The notes: generated by a model from the sequence alone, not told the origin. A stretch of DNA of 58,753 nt from Pacificibacter marinus (GCF_018860665.1 NZ_JAHKPK010000056.1:1-58753), one strand, 5' to 3'. Shown: positions 42,902-51,257, counted from the stretch's first letter. A program made the numbers and translations.

Positions 42902-43696
42902 TTATGTTGTGGGAACAAGAGCGAGTGCGCGGATGGGCGAGCCTGTGCCGTTCACAATTTTAAGCGGTGCTGTGACAAGGATGGCTCCTTTGGCGGGCAG
43001 AGCACTTAGGTTGGTCAGTGAGGCAAGGCCATAGCGGTTGTGTTTGTGCAAAAGGTTGTGGGCAGGAAAGGGGATTTCAAATCCGCCTGCGGCACCTGCG
43101 TCGGTGCCGATGCACTGCGTGCCCCAGCCCAATGCTTTTTTCTCTTCCATCAAGTAAATAATGGCTTCGGCATTTGGTCCGGGGGTATGAGGGCCTGTTT
43201 CATCCGCATTCAGAAATTTGTCTGGGTCGGTGTTGTACTGATCCCAATCTGTACGCATTAGCACCCATTCGCCTTCTTTGATCTCGCCGTGCTCGGCTTC
43301 CCATGCTTTGATGTGCTCAGGTGTCAGCAAGAAATCGGGATCGGCTGCGGATTCTTTCGTGCAGTCAATAACATTGGCTGGGGCGACAAAATTTTGCGGC
43401 GCGATGGTGTCGACAGAGCCGTCAGGAAAATCTTTGCCCGTGATCCAGTGATGTGGCGCATCGTAATGCGTGCCGGAGTGTTCGCCCAGCTTTAGCCAAT
43501 TCCAAGCCCAAAACGGACCGCGATCGCCGTATTTTGAAATTTCGTGGATTTCGATTTTTGGTGTGTCATCAGCCAATTCTGGGGGCAGCTTCAAAAGTGG
43601 CGTATCAGGGCCCAATGGGGCCGTGCAGTCGACGACTTTAATGGATCCGTCCAGAAGGCTGGAGGCAAGGCTGGCAAGTGTATCTTGTGTGGACAT
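42902..43696 (-). CDS. Isatin hydrolase-like cyclase-family metal hydrolase
   Basis: 264 residues of the cyclase family. The metal motif GEHSGTHYDAPHHW places His73, His77 and Asp79 at the positions I recall as the Mn(II) ligands of Labrenzia isatin hydrolase. The context WAWNWLKLGEHSG, ADETGPHTPGPNAEAI, GTDAGAAGGFEIPFPAHNLL and SPIRALALVP also matches that enzyme. It opens isatin (indoline-2,3-dione) to isatinate in the cytoplasm. It is the first gene of the minus-strand row leading to the 2-oxoacid oxidoreductase, which makes a 2-oxoacid product such as isatinate a natural next substrate. A kynurenine formamidase-like role is the main alternative. Confidence 0.9.
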   Translation of the reverse strand: MSTQDTLASLASSLLDGSIKVVDCTAPLGPDTPLLKLPPELADDTPKIEIHEISKYGDRGPFWAWNWLKLGEHSGTHYDAPHHWITGKDFPDGSVDTIAPQNFVAPANVIDCTKESAADPDFLLTPEHIKAWEAEHGEIKEGEWVLMRTDWDQYNTDPDKFLNADETGPHTPGPNAEAIIYLMEEKKALGWGTQCIGTDAGAAGGFEIPFPAHNLLHKHNRYGLASLTNLSALPAKGAILVTAPLKIVNGTGSPIRALALVPTT

Positions 43697-44037
43697 TGAT
43701 GTGGCTCCCTGAAGTTTTTTTGTAGTTTCTGATCTGCTTTATATGCAAATACATATATCTGAATTCTTCAAGAGGAAAGTTTAATTCAGGTCGGATTAAT
43801 TTTGTAAGATATAGTTTTAACAATGTATTTTTTCCAATACGATCAAAATATATGCATAATTTTCTGTTATTACTGGTGTTTTCGGCATCTTTTCATGCTG
43901 GCGTGCTGTGTGGGGTTAAGCCTGTAATGTGTTTGTTGTGATTCTCGCCCTCAATAAAGTGATTGAAGTCTAAAATAAATTCTGCCAACGTTAATATATG
44001 GCGGCGTGGGTCGCATTTAATTTAGGGAGGCATTTAA
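43697..44037. other. Divergent promoter region between isatin hydrolase and cupin genes
   Basis: AT-rich, without a gene. It must hold the promoters of the isatin hydrolase row (minus) and the cupin-FAH-SDR row (plus). Visible elements are dyad copy 6 at 43962-43978 and a TATATGCAAATACATATAT stretch near 43740-43760. Confidence 0.5.
43962..43978 (+). promoter_or_regulatory. Shared 17-bp dyad motif, copy 6
   Basis: ATTGAAGTCTAAAATAA. Its right half, TCTAAAATAA, is the same as in copy 2 and differs by one base from copy 1 (TTTAAAATAA); the left half is weaker. It lies 60-76 bases upstream of the cupin gene in the region shared with isatin hydrolase. Confidence 0.45.
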
Positions 44038-44463
44038 ATGAGTGCTAAAGTTGTTCCTGTCGTAACGCGTTCAAGTGAATTGGACGATGGTACGTTGCAA
44101 TCTGGCGAATGTGTGCGAAAATCAGGCGTTAGCCCGCAACACACACCGGCAACAAAAATCTGGTTTGGCCGTGTGAGTAACGAGCCCGGTCACCGTTCGC
44201 CACCGCATCATCACGAGGAATGCGAGACTGGCGGATATGTCCTGAAAGGGCATGGGCGCATTTATTTTGGCGATGATTACAAAGAATACACCGATCTGTA
44301 TGAAGGTGATTTTGTTTTTGTTCCCCCGTATATGCCTCATGTCGAAGTGAACATGAGCACGACGGAAGAGCTGGTGTGGCTGACCTGTCGGACGCCTGAC
44401 AATTTGGTGACAAACCTTCCCGATGTGCCTGACGAGGCCCTCGAAGGGTATCGCCGCGCTTAA
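44038..44463 (+). CDS. Cupin-domain protein
   Basis: 141 residues, a single cupin barrel. Metal ligands are visible in PPHHHEECETGGYVL (His, His, Glu region) and PYMPHVEV (His), with GEGDFVF-like EGDFVFVPPYMP between. Strong ribosome site AGGGAGG. Cupins of this size can be dioxygenases, isomerases or sensors. It heads a plus-strand unit with an FAH-family hydrolase (58 bases later) and an SDR, divergent from isatin hydrolase. No specific reaction can be assigned. Confidence 0.82.
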   Translation: MSAKVVPVVTRSSELDDGTLQSGECVRKSGVSPQHTPATKIWFGRVSNEPGHRSPPHHHEECETGGYVLKGHGRIYFGDDYKEYTDLYEGDFVFVPPYMPHVEVNMSTTEELVWLTCRTPDNLVTNLPDVPDEALEGYRRA

Positions 44464-44521
44464 TCCAGACATCTCCCCCTTCGATGAAAACACGTCGAAG
44501 GGGCCTTAGAAAGGACGCTTC

Positions 44522-45364
44522 ATGAAGCTTCTTCGCTATGGGCCTGTTGGCTCTGAACGCCCCGCTATTTTGGACGCTGACGGAGAGATCCGTGATCTGT
44601 CGGCTCATGTGAGTGATATTGACGGGGCAGCGCTTGCGCCTGCATCGCTTGAAAAACTCTCAAAGCTTGATCTATCCTCTTTGCCGCTTGTTTCTGGAGC
44701 GCCCCGAATTGGATCTGCGATTTCGCGGCCTGGAAAATTTCTGTGTGTAGGTCTGAATTACGCCGATCATGCGCGCGAAACAGGGAAAGAACCCCCCGTT
44801 GAACCCGTCTTGTTTTCAAAGGCCACAACCGCGCTGTGCGGGCCAAATGATAATGTTGAAATTCCACGTGGTTCCGACCGCACAGATTGGGAAATTGAAC
44901 TGGGCATCGTGATTGGCAGTCGCGTCAAATATGTGGATGAGGCAGATGCGCTGTACTATGTGGCAGGCTATGCTTTGGTCAATGATGTGTCCGAGCGTCG
45001 CTTTCAATCAGAGCGCGGCGGCCAGTGGGTGAAGGGCAAAAGCCATGACACCTTTGGTCCTGTCGGTCCGTGGATGGTGACAAAAGATGAAGTAGCAGAT
45101 GTGCAAAACATTGATCTGTGGCTTGATGTAGATGGAGAGCGTCGCCAGACGGGCAATACCAAAACCATGATTTTCGGGGTTGCGCATTTGGTACATTATA
45201 TCTCGCAATTCATGACGCTTGAGGCTGGTGATATCATCGCGACGGGCACGCCTCCGGGGGTTGGTTTGGGGATGAAGCCGCCCACATTCTTAAGTGAAGG
45301 TCAGGTTGTCACACTTGGGGCAAGCGGGCTGGGCGAACAACGTCAGCTTATGGTGCGAGTATGA
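44522..45364 (+). CDS. Fumarylacetoacetate hydrolase (FAH) family protein 1
   Basis: 280 residues: PGKFLCVGLNYADHARETGK, ALCGPNDNVEIPRGSDRTDW, EIELGIVIG (metal-binding Glu pair), VNDVSERRFQ, KSHDTFGPVGPWMV and IIATGTPPGVGLGM. The family hydrolyses 1,3-diketone-type C-C bonds or related bonds with a divalent metal. It is very similar in length and motif order to the FAH protein of the fucose operon (57717-58559). Here it is followed by an SDR overlapping by 4 bases. It may act on a second sugar acid or on the ring-derived beta-dicarbonyl of the aromatic pathway. Confidence 0.88.
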   Translation: MKLLRYGPVGSERPAILDADGEIRDLSAHVSDIDGAALAPASLEKLSKLDLSSLPLVSGAPRIGSAISRPGKFLCVGLNYADHARETGKEPPVEPVLFSKATTALCGPNDNVEIPRGSDRTDWEIELGIVIGSRVKYVDEADALYYVAGYALVNDVSERRFQSERGGQWVKGKSHDTFGPVGPWMVTKDEVADVQNIDLWLDVDGERRQTGNTKTMIFGVAHLVHYISQFMTLEAGDIIATGTPPGVGLGMKPPTFLSEGQVVTLGASGLGEQRQLMVRV

Positions 45365-46170
45365 GTATCAACTTTGAAAAAATGAAATCAGCCCTAACCG
45401 ATATGTCGGGCAAAACCGCAATCGTCACTGGCGGTGCGCGCGGTCAAGGCGCTGTGGAGGCAGAGCTTTTGGCCACGGCTGGTGCAGCGGTTTTGATCTG
45501 CGATGTGCTTGAAGATGATGGCGCTGCCCTTGCTGCGCGCTTGTCATTCGAGGGCCTGCGGGTGAAGTTTCTCAAGCTTGATGTCACCTCTGAAAGTGAG
45601 TGGAAAGCAGTAGTTAAGGATGCTCAGTCATGGACGGGTAGCCTTGATATTCTTGTGAATAACGCAGGCATCATTAACCGCAAAATTATCGGTGATATGT
45701 CGGTTGATGAATGGCGCAAGGTGATGGACGTCAATGCGACGGGCAGCTTTATCGGCATCAAGGTTTGTGCGCCAGCTATGGCTGCAACCGGTGGGGGAAG
45801 TATCGTAAATATTTCGTCCAACAGCGGGTTTTCTGGCCACTACGATCCTGCGTATACGTCATCCAAATGGGCGCTGCGTGGATTGACGCGGACCGCAGCC
45901 ATGGAACTGGCTGATGATGGCATTCGCGTGAATGCGATTTGCCCGGGGTTGATTGTAACTGACTTAAACCGCGATTCCGCGCATCTTGGCCCGATGATTT
46001 CCATGACGCCTGCGCAACGCGCGGGCGAGGCCGAAGAAGTGGCGCAACTTGTGCTCTTCTTGGCGTCGGAAGGATCTGGATTCATCACAGGCGAAGACTT
46101 TGTGATTGACGGTGGATTCACCGCTGGCGCTGGTTATCGCCGCGTTGCAAAAGAAACCGGCATTTTGTAG
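45361..46170 (+). CDS. Short-chain dehydrogenase/reductase paired with FAH protein 1
   Basis: 269 residues: TGGARGQGAVEAELLATAGA cofactor loop, DILVNNAGIIN, Ser in SNSGFSGHYDPAYTSSKWAL with Tyr/Lys, AICPGLIVTDLN and GEDFVIDGGFTAGAGYRRV. FAH-SDR pairs recur in 2-keto-3-deoxy acid breakdown, where the SDR makes the diketo acid that FAH splits. It ends just before a bidirectional terminator. Confidence 0.88.
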   Translation: MSINFEKMKSALTDMSGKTAIVTGGARGQGAVEAELLATAGAAVLICDVLEDDGAALAARLSFEGLRVKFLKLDVTSESEWKAVVKDAQSWTGSLDILVNNAGIINRKIIGDMSVDEWRKVMDVNATGSFIGIKVCAPAMAATGGGSIVNISSNSGFSGHYDPAYTSSKWALRGLTRTAAMELADDGIRVNAICPGLIVTDLNRDSAHLGPMISMTPAQRAGEAEEVAQLVLFLASEGSGFITGEDFVIDGGFTAGAGYRRVAKETGIL

Positions 46171-46191
46171 GGCCAAAAATGCAGGGCGAAA

Positions 46192-46224
46192 AATAAGCGC
46201 GCGGCTTCTGGCTTCGCGCTTATT
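46192..46224. terminator. Bidirectional terminator between SDR and MarR genes
   Basis: AATAAGCGCG and its exact complement CGCGCTTATT with a 13-base loop, lying between two convergent genes and overlapping the MarR stop codon. A-rich sequence on the left and TTCCTTG on the right suit termination in both directions. Confidence 0.75.
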
Positions 46225-46684
46225 CCTTGTGGCGAATATCCAGCATAATCGAGATGGCGCGGGCTGCGTCAGGTTCGGATACGTCTTCAAACAATTCGTT
46301 GATCCAGATAAGATGTTCCGCCGCCATTTCATCCATTAAAGCCCGCCCCTCATCGGTGATGCGCACCAAAAAGGCGCGCCGGTCACTTTTAAGGTTCGTG
46401 CGCTCAGCAAGTCCTTCGCTGACAAGGCGATCCACGACGCCGGTAACATTGCCGTTTGACACAACTAGATGTTGGGACAGTTCACTCATTTTCATGCCTT
46501 CAGGCGTGACGTGCAGCGTGGCAAGCACGTCAAATCGCGGCAGTGTTGTGTCGTATCCCGAGCGCAACCGTTCGCGTAGCAAGCCTTCAACGTGGCGTGT
46601 GGCTTTTAACATTTGCAGCCAAAGTCGCAGACGCTGACGGGCAAGGTTTTCGGATGCGGTATCAGGTTTGGACGGGCTATCCAT
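46220..46684 (-). CDS. MarR-family transcriptional regulator 2
   Basis: 154 residues: LPRFDVLATLHVTPEGMKMS, ELSQHLVVSNGNVTGVVDRL, VSEGLAERTNLKSDRRAFLV, then a C-terminal dimerisation helix ending MLDIRHKE. It is convergent with the cupin-FAH-SDR unit and is a candidate controller of it or of isatin hydrolase. Its ligand is unknown. It is not closely similar to the MarR at 40875 beyond the shared fold. Confidence 0.87.
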   Translation of the reverse strand: MDSPSKPDTASENLARQRLRLWLQMLKATRHVEGLLRERLRSGYDTTLPRFDVLATLHVTPEGMKMSELSQHLVVSNGNVTGVVDRLVSEGLAERTNLKSDRRAFLVRITDEGRALMDEMAAEHLIWINELFEDVSEPDAARAISIMLDIRHKE

Positions 46685-47034
46685 GAAATATCCCTAACTA
46701 AGTTGAAGGTAATAATTTGATTTATATATAAAACTTTTAGGATGTAGGTAAAGCCAGTTCTTGGCGTTTGGGCTGTTTTGGCCGTTAAAAAAAGCGTTTC
46801 ACCTAAATGATGTGACCTAATTTCAGGTGTAAACGCCAAAGCTACATTTGTTACAAGCGCGTCTTGAGGTTGGCTACGCGAAAAGATTAATGCACCAATT
46901 GATTTGAGGCCAACATCGTCGACGCTTGATGCCAACATTAGTACAGTCCAAAAATAATCTAAAACATAAACGAGAGGGGCGTAAGGTTGTATTCAGGCGC
47001 CGTGTAGGATGTTTTTTGAGGCATCGATGGGAGG
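46685..47034. other. Unassigned intergenic stretch between MarR 2 and the IS6 element
   Basis: No supported gene. The first 60 bases upstream of marR are AT-rich (promoter area). The remainder has mixed composition with no recognisable protein remnant on either strand. Confidence 0.4.
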
Positions 47035-47837
47035 GGCCTGTCAGAGGAACTTGACGAGTGCCTGTTGATCCGCGCAATCTTGATTTATGAGCAAAACCGC
47101 ACCTTTCAAATACTTCAAAACCAGTCCTGAAATCATCAAGCTGGCGGTGATGTATTACATTCGGTTTCCGCTGAGCTTGCGGCAGGTTGAAGATATTCTG
47201 CATGAACGCGGGATAGATATTACTCACGAGACTATTCGGTTTTGGTGGAACCGATTTGGTCCGCTGTTTGCGAAGGAAATTCGAAAGAATAAGGGAGACC
47301 GTCATTCAAACTGGCGCTGGCACATTGATGAGGTCTTTGTGAAAATCAATGGCGAGAGATTCTACCTATGGCGTGCCGTTGATCAAGAAGGAACGGTTCT
47401 TGAGAGTTTTGTTTCAAAACGTCGAGACCGCCGCGCGGCACTGAAAGTGTTACGAAAACTGCTTTCTAAACATGGTTCTCCGCATGAAATTATCACGGAT
47501 AAACTTGGTTCCTACCGCGCAGCACTGCGCGAGTTAAACCTCTTAGATCGGCACGAAACAGGACAGTATGAAAACAACCAATCTGAAAATTCACACTTAC
47601 ATTTCCGACAGCGAGAACGGGCAATGTGTCGCTTTCGATCCGCGCGAAGTCTGCAGAAGTTCATCTCGATCAACGCAGCCATTTTTAACCACTTTAGTCA
47701 CCAACGTCACTTCCTCAGTCGCCCCAATTTCAAGCTTTTGCGTGACCAGTCGCTCGCCGATTGGAGAAAGGTTTGTGCGGGATAGGATAATGGTCGTGGG
47801 GTCTATTACAGCGTGTTAGCATTCCTCTGACAATGCC
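47035..47837. mobile_element. IS6-family insertion sequence
   Basis: An intact-looking element of about 0.8 kb. TGTCAGAGGAA near 47039-47049 is mirrored by TTCCTCTGACA at 47822-47832, with partly matching outer bases (GGCC.. and the complement GGCATTG..). The single transposase gene fills the interior. No 8-bp target duplication was seen at the borders, so it may result from recombination between IS6 copies. It marks the junction between the aromatic region and the fucose operon. Confidence 0.8.
47087..47785 (+). CDS. IS6-family transposase
   Basis: 232 residues. The N-terminal helix-turn-helix has YYIRFPLSLRQVEDILHERG then IDITHETIRFWWNRFGP. The DDE core has Asp in WRWHIDEVFVKI, Asp in EIITDKLGSYRAAL and Glu in NNQSENSHLHFRQRE. 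This is full family length with no frameshift, so it is probably active. Ribosome site is poor; the ATG is about 50 bases inside the element, as is usual for IS6. Confidence 0.92.
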   Translation: MSKTAPFKYFKTSPEIIKLAVMYYIRFPLSLRQVEDILHERGIDITHETIRFWWNRFGPLFAKEIRKNKGDRHSNWRWHIDEVFVKINGERFYLWRAVDQEGTVLESFVSKRRDRRAALKVLRKLLSKHGSPHEIITDKLGSYRAALRELNLLDRHETGQYENNQSENSHLHFRQRERAMCRFRSARSLQKFISINAAIFNHFSHQRHFLSRPNFKLLRDQSLADWRKVCAG

Positions 47838-48453
47838 GTCGGCGGCATTGAACGCCTGCTTCATGGCTCTGCCAAAGGTTGAACGTATACTCAGTGGGAC
47901 TGTGCATTTTAGTATCACCCTTGTTGTTCGTTTAAGCCTCCTCCCGTTTAAAAGTGACGGTGTTTTTTGCTTAGGTGATGCCATGCTGGATTGCCTTTTT
48001 TCGTCTATGGTAAGCAACAACAGTTCAGCCAATGCGCTTTCAAGGTGAGCGGACAGTTTGTCGGCTCGCCTCGTTGGGGTAAGCACAATCCTGTCTTGAA
48101 AACAGCGGACCCCTCTGGCGACACTGGACCTATCATGTTTTGGTGCCGCCCTCGGTGTTCGTTTAAGCTACCTTGCGTTCTAAAGCGGCGGGGCTTTACC
48201 TGTTCAATTTTGAGTGGCGGTGTGGATCGTAAAAGCCGTGTGTGGGTGCTCCTTTTAATGCAAGAAGTTTTTCAGATTGCTCAGAACATGTGATCAGTGC
48301 GGTCGTGTGTCCGGCCTATATATGCAGCTTTCACACGCCACTGGCCTGTATGGTGTCCGTGGATTAGGTCCAAATCTGTAGATATGCCGTTACTCGCGAG
48401 ACATTTCATAAGAAAGTTTGCTCTTGACGCGGGTTTGATTTCAGATGTACCTT
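47838..48453. other. Non-coding, IS-scar-like region with an imperfect direct repeat
   Basis: No credible gene in about 0.6 kb. A segment beginning CCCTTGTTGTTCGTTTAAGC (47918) recurs as CCCTCGGTGTTCGTTTAAGC (48149), with partial similarity for about 30 more bases (CGTTTAAAAGTGACGG against CGTTCTAAAGCGGCGG). This looks like leftover IS ends or a duplicated leader sequence. The last 70 bases are the upstream region of the lacI-type gene. Confidence 0.5.
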
Positions 48454-48469
48454 ATTTTAACGTTAAAAT
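48454..48469. promoter_or_regulatory. LacI-type operator 1
   Basis: ATTTTAACGTTAAAAT, a perfect 16-bp palindrome with the central CG typical of LacI/GalR-family operators. It lies 22 bases before the regulator's start codon. The identical palindrome occurs at 50426-50441, so the protein encoded at 48491 probably binds both and regulates itself. Confidence 0.85.
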
Positions 48470-48490
48470 TAAGCTGGTGAAGGAAGTAAG

Positions 48491-49522
48491 TTGAAAAGAC
48501 GTGTCACTCTTGCCGAGGTTGCCAAGTCTGCGGGCGTATCCCATCAGACGGTCTCAAATGTCTTGAATAACCGATCTGTGGTGCGCGAAGAAACGCGTAA
48601 GTTGGTTTCGCATCACCTCAAGCAATCAGGATATCGTCGCAATGCAACGGCTCGAAGCCTGAAGACCAATCAGTCGAATTTGATTGGTCTAGTTGTTCCA
48701 AGCATGACCAATTCCATGTACGCCGAGGTCGCCCAAGCCGTTGTGCGTGAAGCTGAGCGGCGGGGGTACACTGTGATGATGGCGGTGAGTAATCGTGACG
48801 CCGAAGTTGAGATGAGTGTAGTTCACACTATCATTGATCACAACGCAGCGGGTATTTTGATTTCTCCGTCCGACGTGGAAGGTAAGGCAAGCAAGTTGAT
48901 CAAAGATCAAGGTGTTCCTTTTGCGGAGATGTTGAATCGAAGCGCTTTCGACATGTGCGACGTTTATGAGGCTGACAATCATAATGGTGCGCGCACCGCG
49001 ACGAACCATTTGATAGAGTGTGGGCACACAAACATTGGGTTCATCGCGGGTGTGTTTAGTTCAACCGCACAAAGTCGATACGAGGGCTACATCGAGGCGC
49101 TAAAAACAGCTGGATTGCCAATGTCTTCCGAATTGATTGTGAGTGGTAACTATACGCGAGAGGGTGGGTTGTTGGCCTGTCAGCAGATACTGGACAGCGG
49201 GCGGCACCCGACTGCGATCTTTTGCGCAAGTGATATCATGGCCTATGGTGCGATGGATGAATTGGCCGCACGCGGATTGCGAATTCCGCAAGATGTTGCA
49301 ATCATAGGATTTGATGACATGGAATTGTCCTCGTTGCCAGGTGTCAGTCTGTCCAGCATTTCGTTTCAACCGGCTGTCTTGGCGTGCAGAGCTATTGCGC
49401 AGTTGATTGATCGAATCGAACTGTCTGATCCCTTTGCTGACCGCGCATATGAACGCGTGCCTTGTTCACTTGTCGTTCGTGCAAGTACAGTTACAACACA
49501 GACGCACCGAGATGCATCATGA
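48491..49522 (+). CDS. LacI-family regulator of the fucose-type operon
   Basis: 343 residues. The N-terminal LacI helix-turn-helix is VTLAEVAKSAGVSHQTVSNV then LNNRSV, followed by hinge and a periplasmic-binding-like effector domain (NLIGLVVPSMTNSMYAEVAQ; AIFCASDIMAYGAMDELAAR; DVAIIGFDDMELS). The start is TTG 48491 with AGGAAG 5 bases upstream. It overlaps the lactonase gene by 4 bases, so it is the first gene of its own operon. Effector is likely the sugar or a sugar acid. Confidence 0.92.
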   Translation: MKRRVTLAEVAKSAGVSHQTVSNVLNNRSVVREETRKLVSHHLKQSGYRRNATARSLKTNQSNLIGLVVPSMTNSMYAEVAQAVVREAERRGYTVMMAVSNRDAEVEMSVVHTIIDHNAAGILISPSDVEGKASKLIKDQGVPFAEMLNRSAFDMCDVYEADNHNGARTATNHLIECGHTNIGFIAGVFSSTAQSRYEGYIEALKTAGLPMSSELIVSGNYTREGGLLACQQILDSGRHPTAIFCASDIMAYGAMDELAARGLRIPQDVAIIGFDDMELSSLPGVSLSSISFQPAVLACRAIAQLIDRIELSDPFADRAYERVPCSLVVRASTVTTQTHRDAS

Positions 49523-50403
49523 AGGTTGTTGACCCACATTTTCACCTCTGGGACCTAGATTTCCTTTCCTATCCTTGGTTGACGACTGGGCCCTCAATCG
49601 GGGTTTTTGGTGACAATACGCCCATCCGGAAAGCTCATACACTGGCAGACTATCTGGCGAGCGCTGGCTCTATCGAGGTCGTGAAAACAGTCCATGTTGA
49701 AGCAGCCGTGGAGGCCGGTAATGATGTCGCCGAAACTGTCTGGCTTGACGACATTGCTAGAAATGAAGGGCAACCGAACGGTATTGTCGGATTCTGCGAT
49801 CTGTCCTCTGATGATGTCGAGGCAAAATTAGCCCTACAATGCCTGTCGGGTCGCATGCGTGGCATTCGCCAAATTCTGAATACCCATGACGACCCGCTTT
49901 TGAATTTTGCGTCGCAAGAGTATATGGAAAATCCGTCTTGGAACGCGGGGTTTGAACTGCTTGCCGAGCGGAACCTTTCGTTCGATTTACAGATTTACCC
50001 AAGACAGATGTCGACTGCCTCCGCACTCGCGAAGCGTAACCCACACACTGCAATCGTTTTGAATCATACAGGCATGCCAACGAGCTTTGATCAATGCGGG
50101 TTCAATGAATGGCAACAGGGTATGTCGAAGCTGGCAATATGTGAAAATGTGTCGGTTAAAATTTCTGGTTTGGGGATGATGTTTCACAATTGGACCGTTG
50201 AGGCGATCCGGCCATTTGTGCTTGAAACGATCAACTTGTTTGGTGTGGACAGATGTATGTTCGCAAGTAATTTTCCAGTCGATGGGATGTATTCGACGTT
50301 TGAGTTTCTTTGGTTGGCCTATGCGGACATCGTTTCAGATCAAAGTATGTCCATGAGTGATAAATTATTCCACCAAACCGCAGAAAAAATCTATCGAATA
50401 TGA
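49519..50403 (+). CDS. Amidohydrolase-family sugar lactonase (L-fuconolactonase-like)
   Basis: About 294 residues from ATG 49519 (ATGA overlap with the lacI stop). VDPHFHLWDLD is the HxH metal motif, with AIVLNHTGMP (His) and MFASNFPVDGM (late Asp region). This COG3618-type family contains the L-fucono-1,5-lactone and L-rhamnono-lactone hydrolases. It would open the lactone made by the aldo/keto reductase encoded at 54858. Confidence 0.87.
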   Translation: MKVVDPHFHLWDLDFLSYPWLTTGPSIGVFGDNTPIRKAHTLADYLASAGSIEVVKTVHVEAAVEAGNDVAETVWLDDIARNEGQPNGIVGFCDLSSDDVEAKLALQCLSGRMRGIRQILNTHDDPLLNFASQEYMENPSWNAGFELLAERNLSFDLQIYPRQMSTASALAKRNPHTAIVLNHTGMPTSFDQCGFNEWQQGMSKLAICENVSVKISGLGMMFHNWTVEAIRPFVLETINLFGVDRCMFASNFPVDGMYSTFEFLWLAYADIVSDQSMSMSDKLFHQTAEKIYRI

Positions 50404-50425
50404 TGCTGTGCTTTTTTGCGAGAAA

Positions 50426-50441
50426 ATTTTAACGTTAAAAT
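50426..50441. promoter_or_regulatory. LacI-type operator 2
   Basis: ATTTTAACGTTAAAAT, identical to operator 1, in the 62-base gap between the lactonase and SDR genes and 24 bases before the SDR start. It implies a second promoter for the transport/catabolic genes under the same regulator. Confidence 0.85.
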
Positions 50442-50465
50442 AAGGCGAACTAGGGAAATCTACGA

Positions 50466-51206
50466 ATGAATAGCAAAAAAACAAAAACATGCCTTGTTAC
50501 CGCAGCAGGCCAAGGCATTGGTCGAGCGATCGTGGATGGATTGCTTTCAGCTGGGCACAAGGTAATCGCCACAGATAGGGATGTGGCGTTGCTTGAGGGT
50601 TTAATCGGGGTGGAAAAGTGCGAAGTGCATGAACTTGATGTGACTGAGCCTGCCGCCATCGCCGCACTTAGCCACTACACTAATACTGTTGACGTGCTGT
50701 GCCACTGCGCTGGTTACGTCGATAGTGGCACCGTATTGGACATTACGGATGCGCAGTATGACTTTAACTTTCAGCTGAACGTCCAGTCTGCCGTGCGTTT
50801 GGCACAAGCTGTGCTGCCAGGGATGGTTTCCCGAAACGATGGAGCGTTGATCTTTATTTCGTCCGTGGCTAGCGCAATCAAAGGTGTCCCGAACCGCTCA
50901 ATTTATGGCACCACCAAAGCCGCATTGCTTGGTCTCTCAAAATCGATTGCTGCGGACTTTGTGGCAGAGGGCATCAGGTCCAATTGCATCTGTCCTGGTA
51001 CAGTAGAGACGCCATCTCTTTCCGAACGTATCGCCGAAAGTGGCTCCGATATTATGGCCCAGCGGAAAGAATTTATTGCACGCCAACCCATGGGGCGACT
51101 TGGTCGTGCAGAAGAAATTGCAGCATTGGCCGTTTTCTTGTCTGACCCAATGGCCGGTTTCATGACCGGGCAAGCGCTCGCAATCGACGGTGGTTGGACA
51201 ATTTAA
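50466..51206 (+). CDS. SDR, probable 2-keto-3-deoxy-L-fuconate dehydrogenase
   Basis: 246 residues: CLVTAAGQGIGRAIVDGLLS cofactor loop, VDVLCHCAGYVDSGT, Ser in SSVASAIKGVPNRSIYGTTK (Tyr/Lys pair), CPGTVETPSLSERIAESG and LAIDGGWTI. This matches SDRs that oxidise 2-keto-3-deoxy-L-fuconate to the 2,4-diketo acid. The presence of an FAH-type hydrolase (57717) in the same operon supports this. Confidence 0.87.
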   Translation: MNSKKTKTCLVTAAGQGIGRAIVDGLLSAGHKVIATDRDVALLEGLIGVEKCEVHELDVTEPAAIAALSHYTNTVDVLCHCAGYVDSGTVLDITDAQYDFNFQLNVQSAVRLAQAVLPGMVSRNDGALIFISSVASAIKGVPNRSIYGTTKAALLGLSKSIAADFVAEGIRSNCICPGTVETPSLSERIAESGSDIMAQRKEFIARQPMGRLGRAEEIAALAVFLSDPMAGFMTGQALAIDGGWTI

Positions 51207-51257
51207 TCACCAAAATTACTAAACATTCCGACAACCAATCTCTGGAGGAGAGAAAAA

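Noticed and set aside
46606-46938. Minus-strand open frame of 110 codons upstream of MarR 2
   Set aside because: No recognisable protein, no ribosome site, and it overlaps the MarR gene in another frame.
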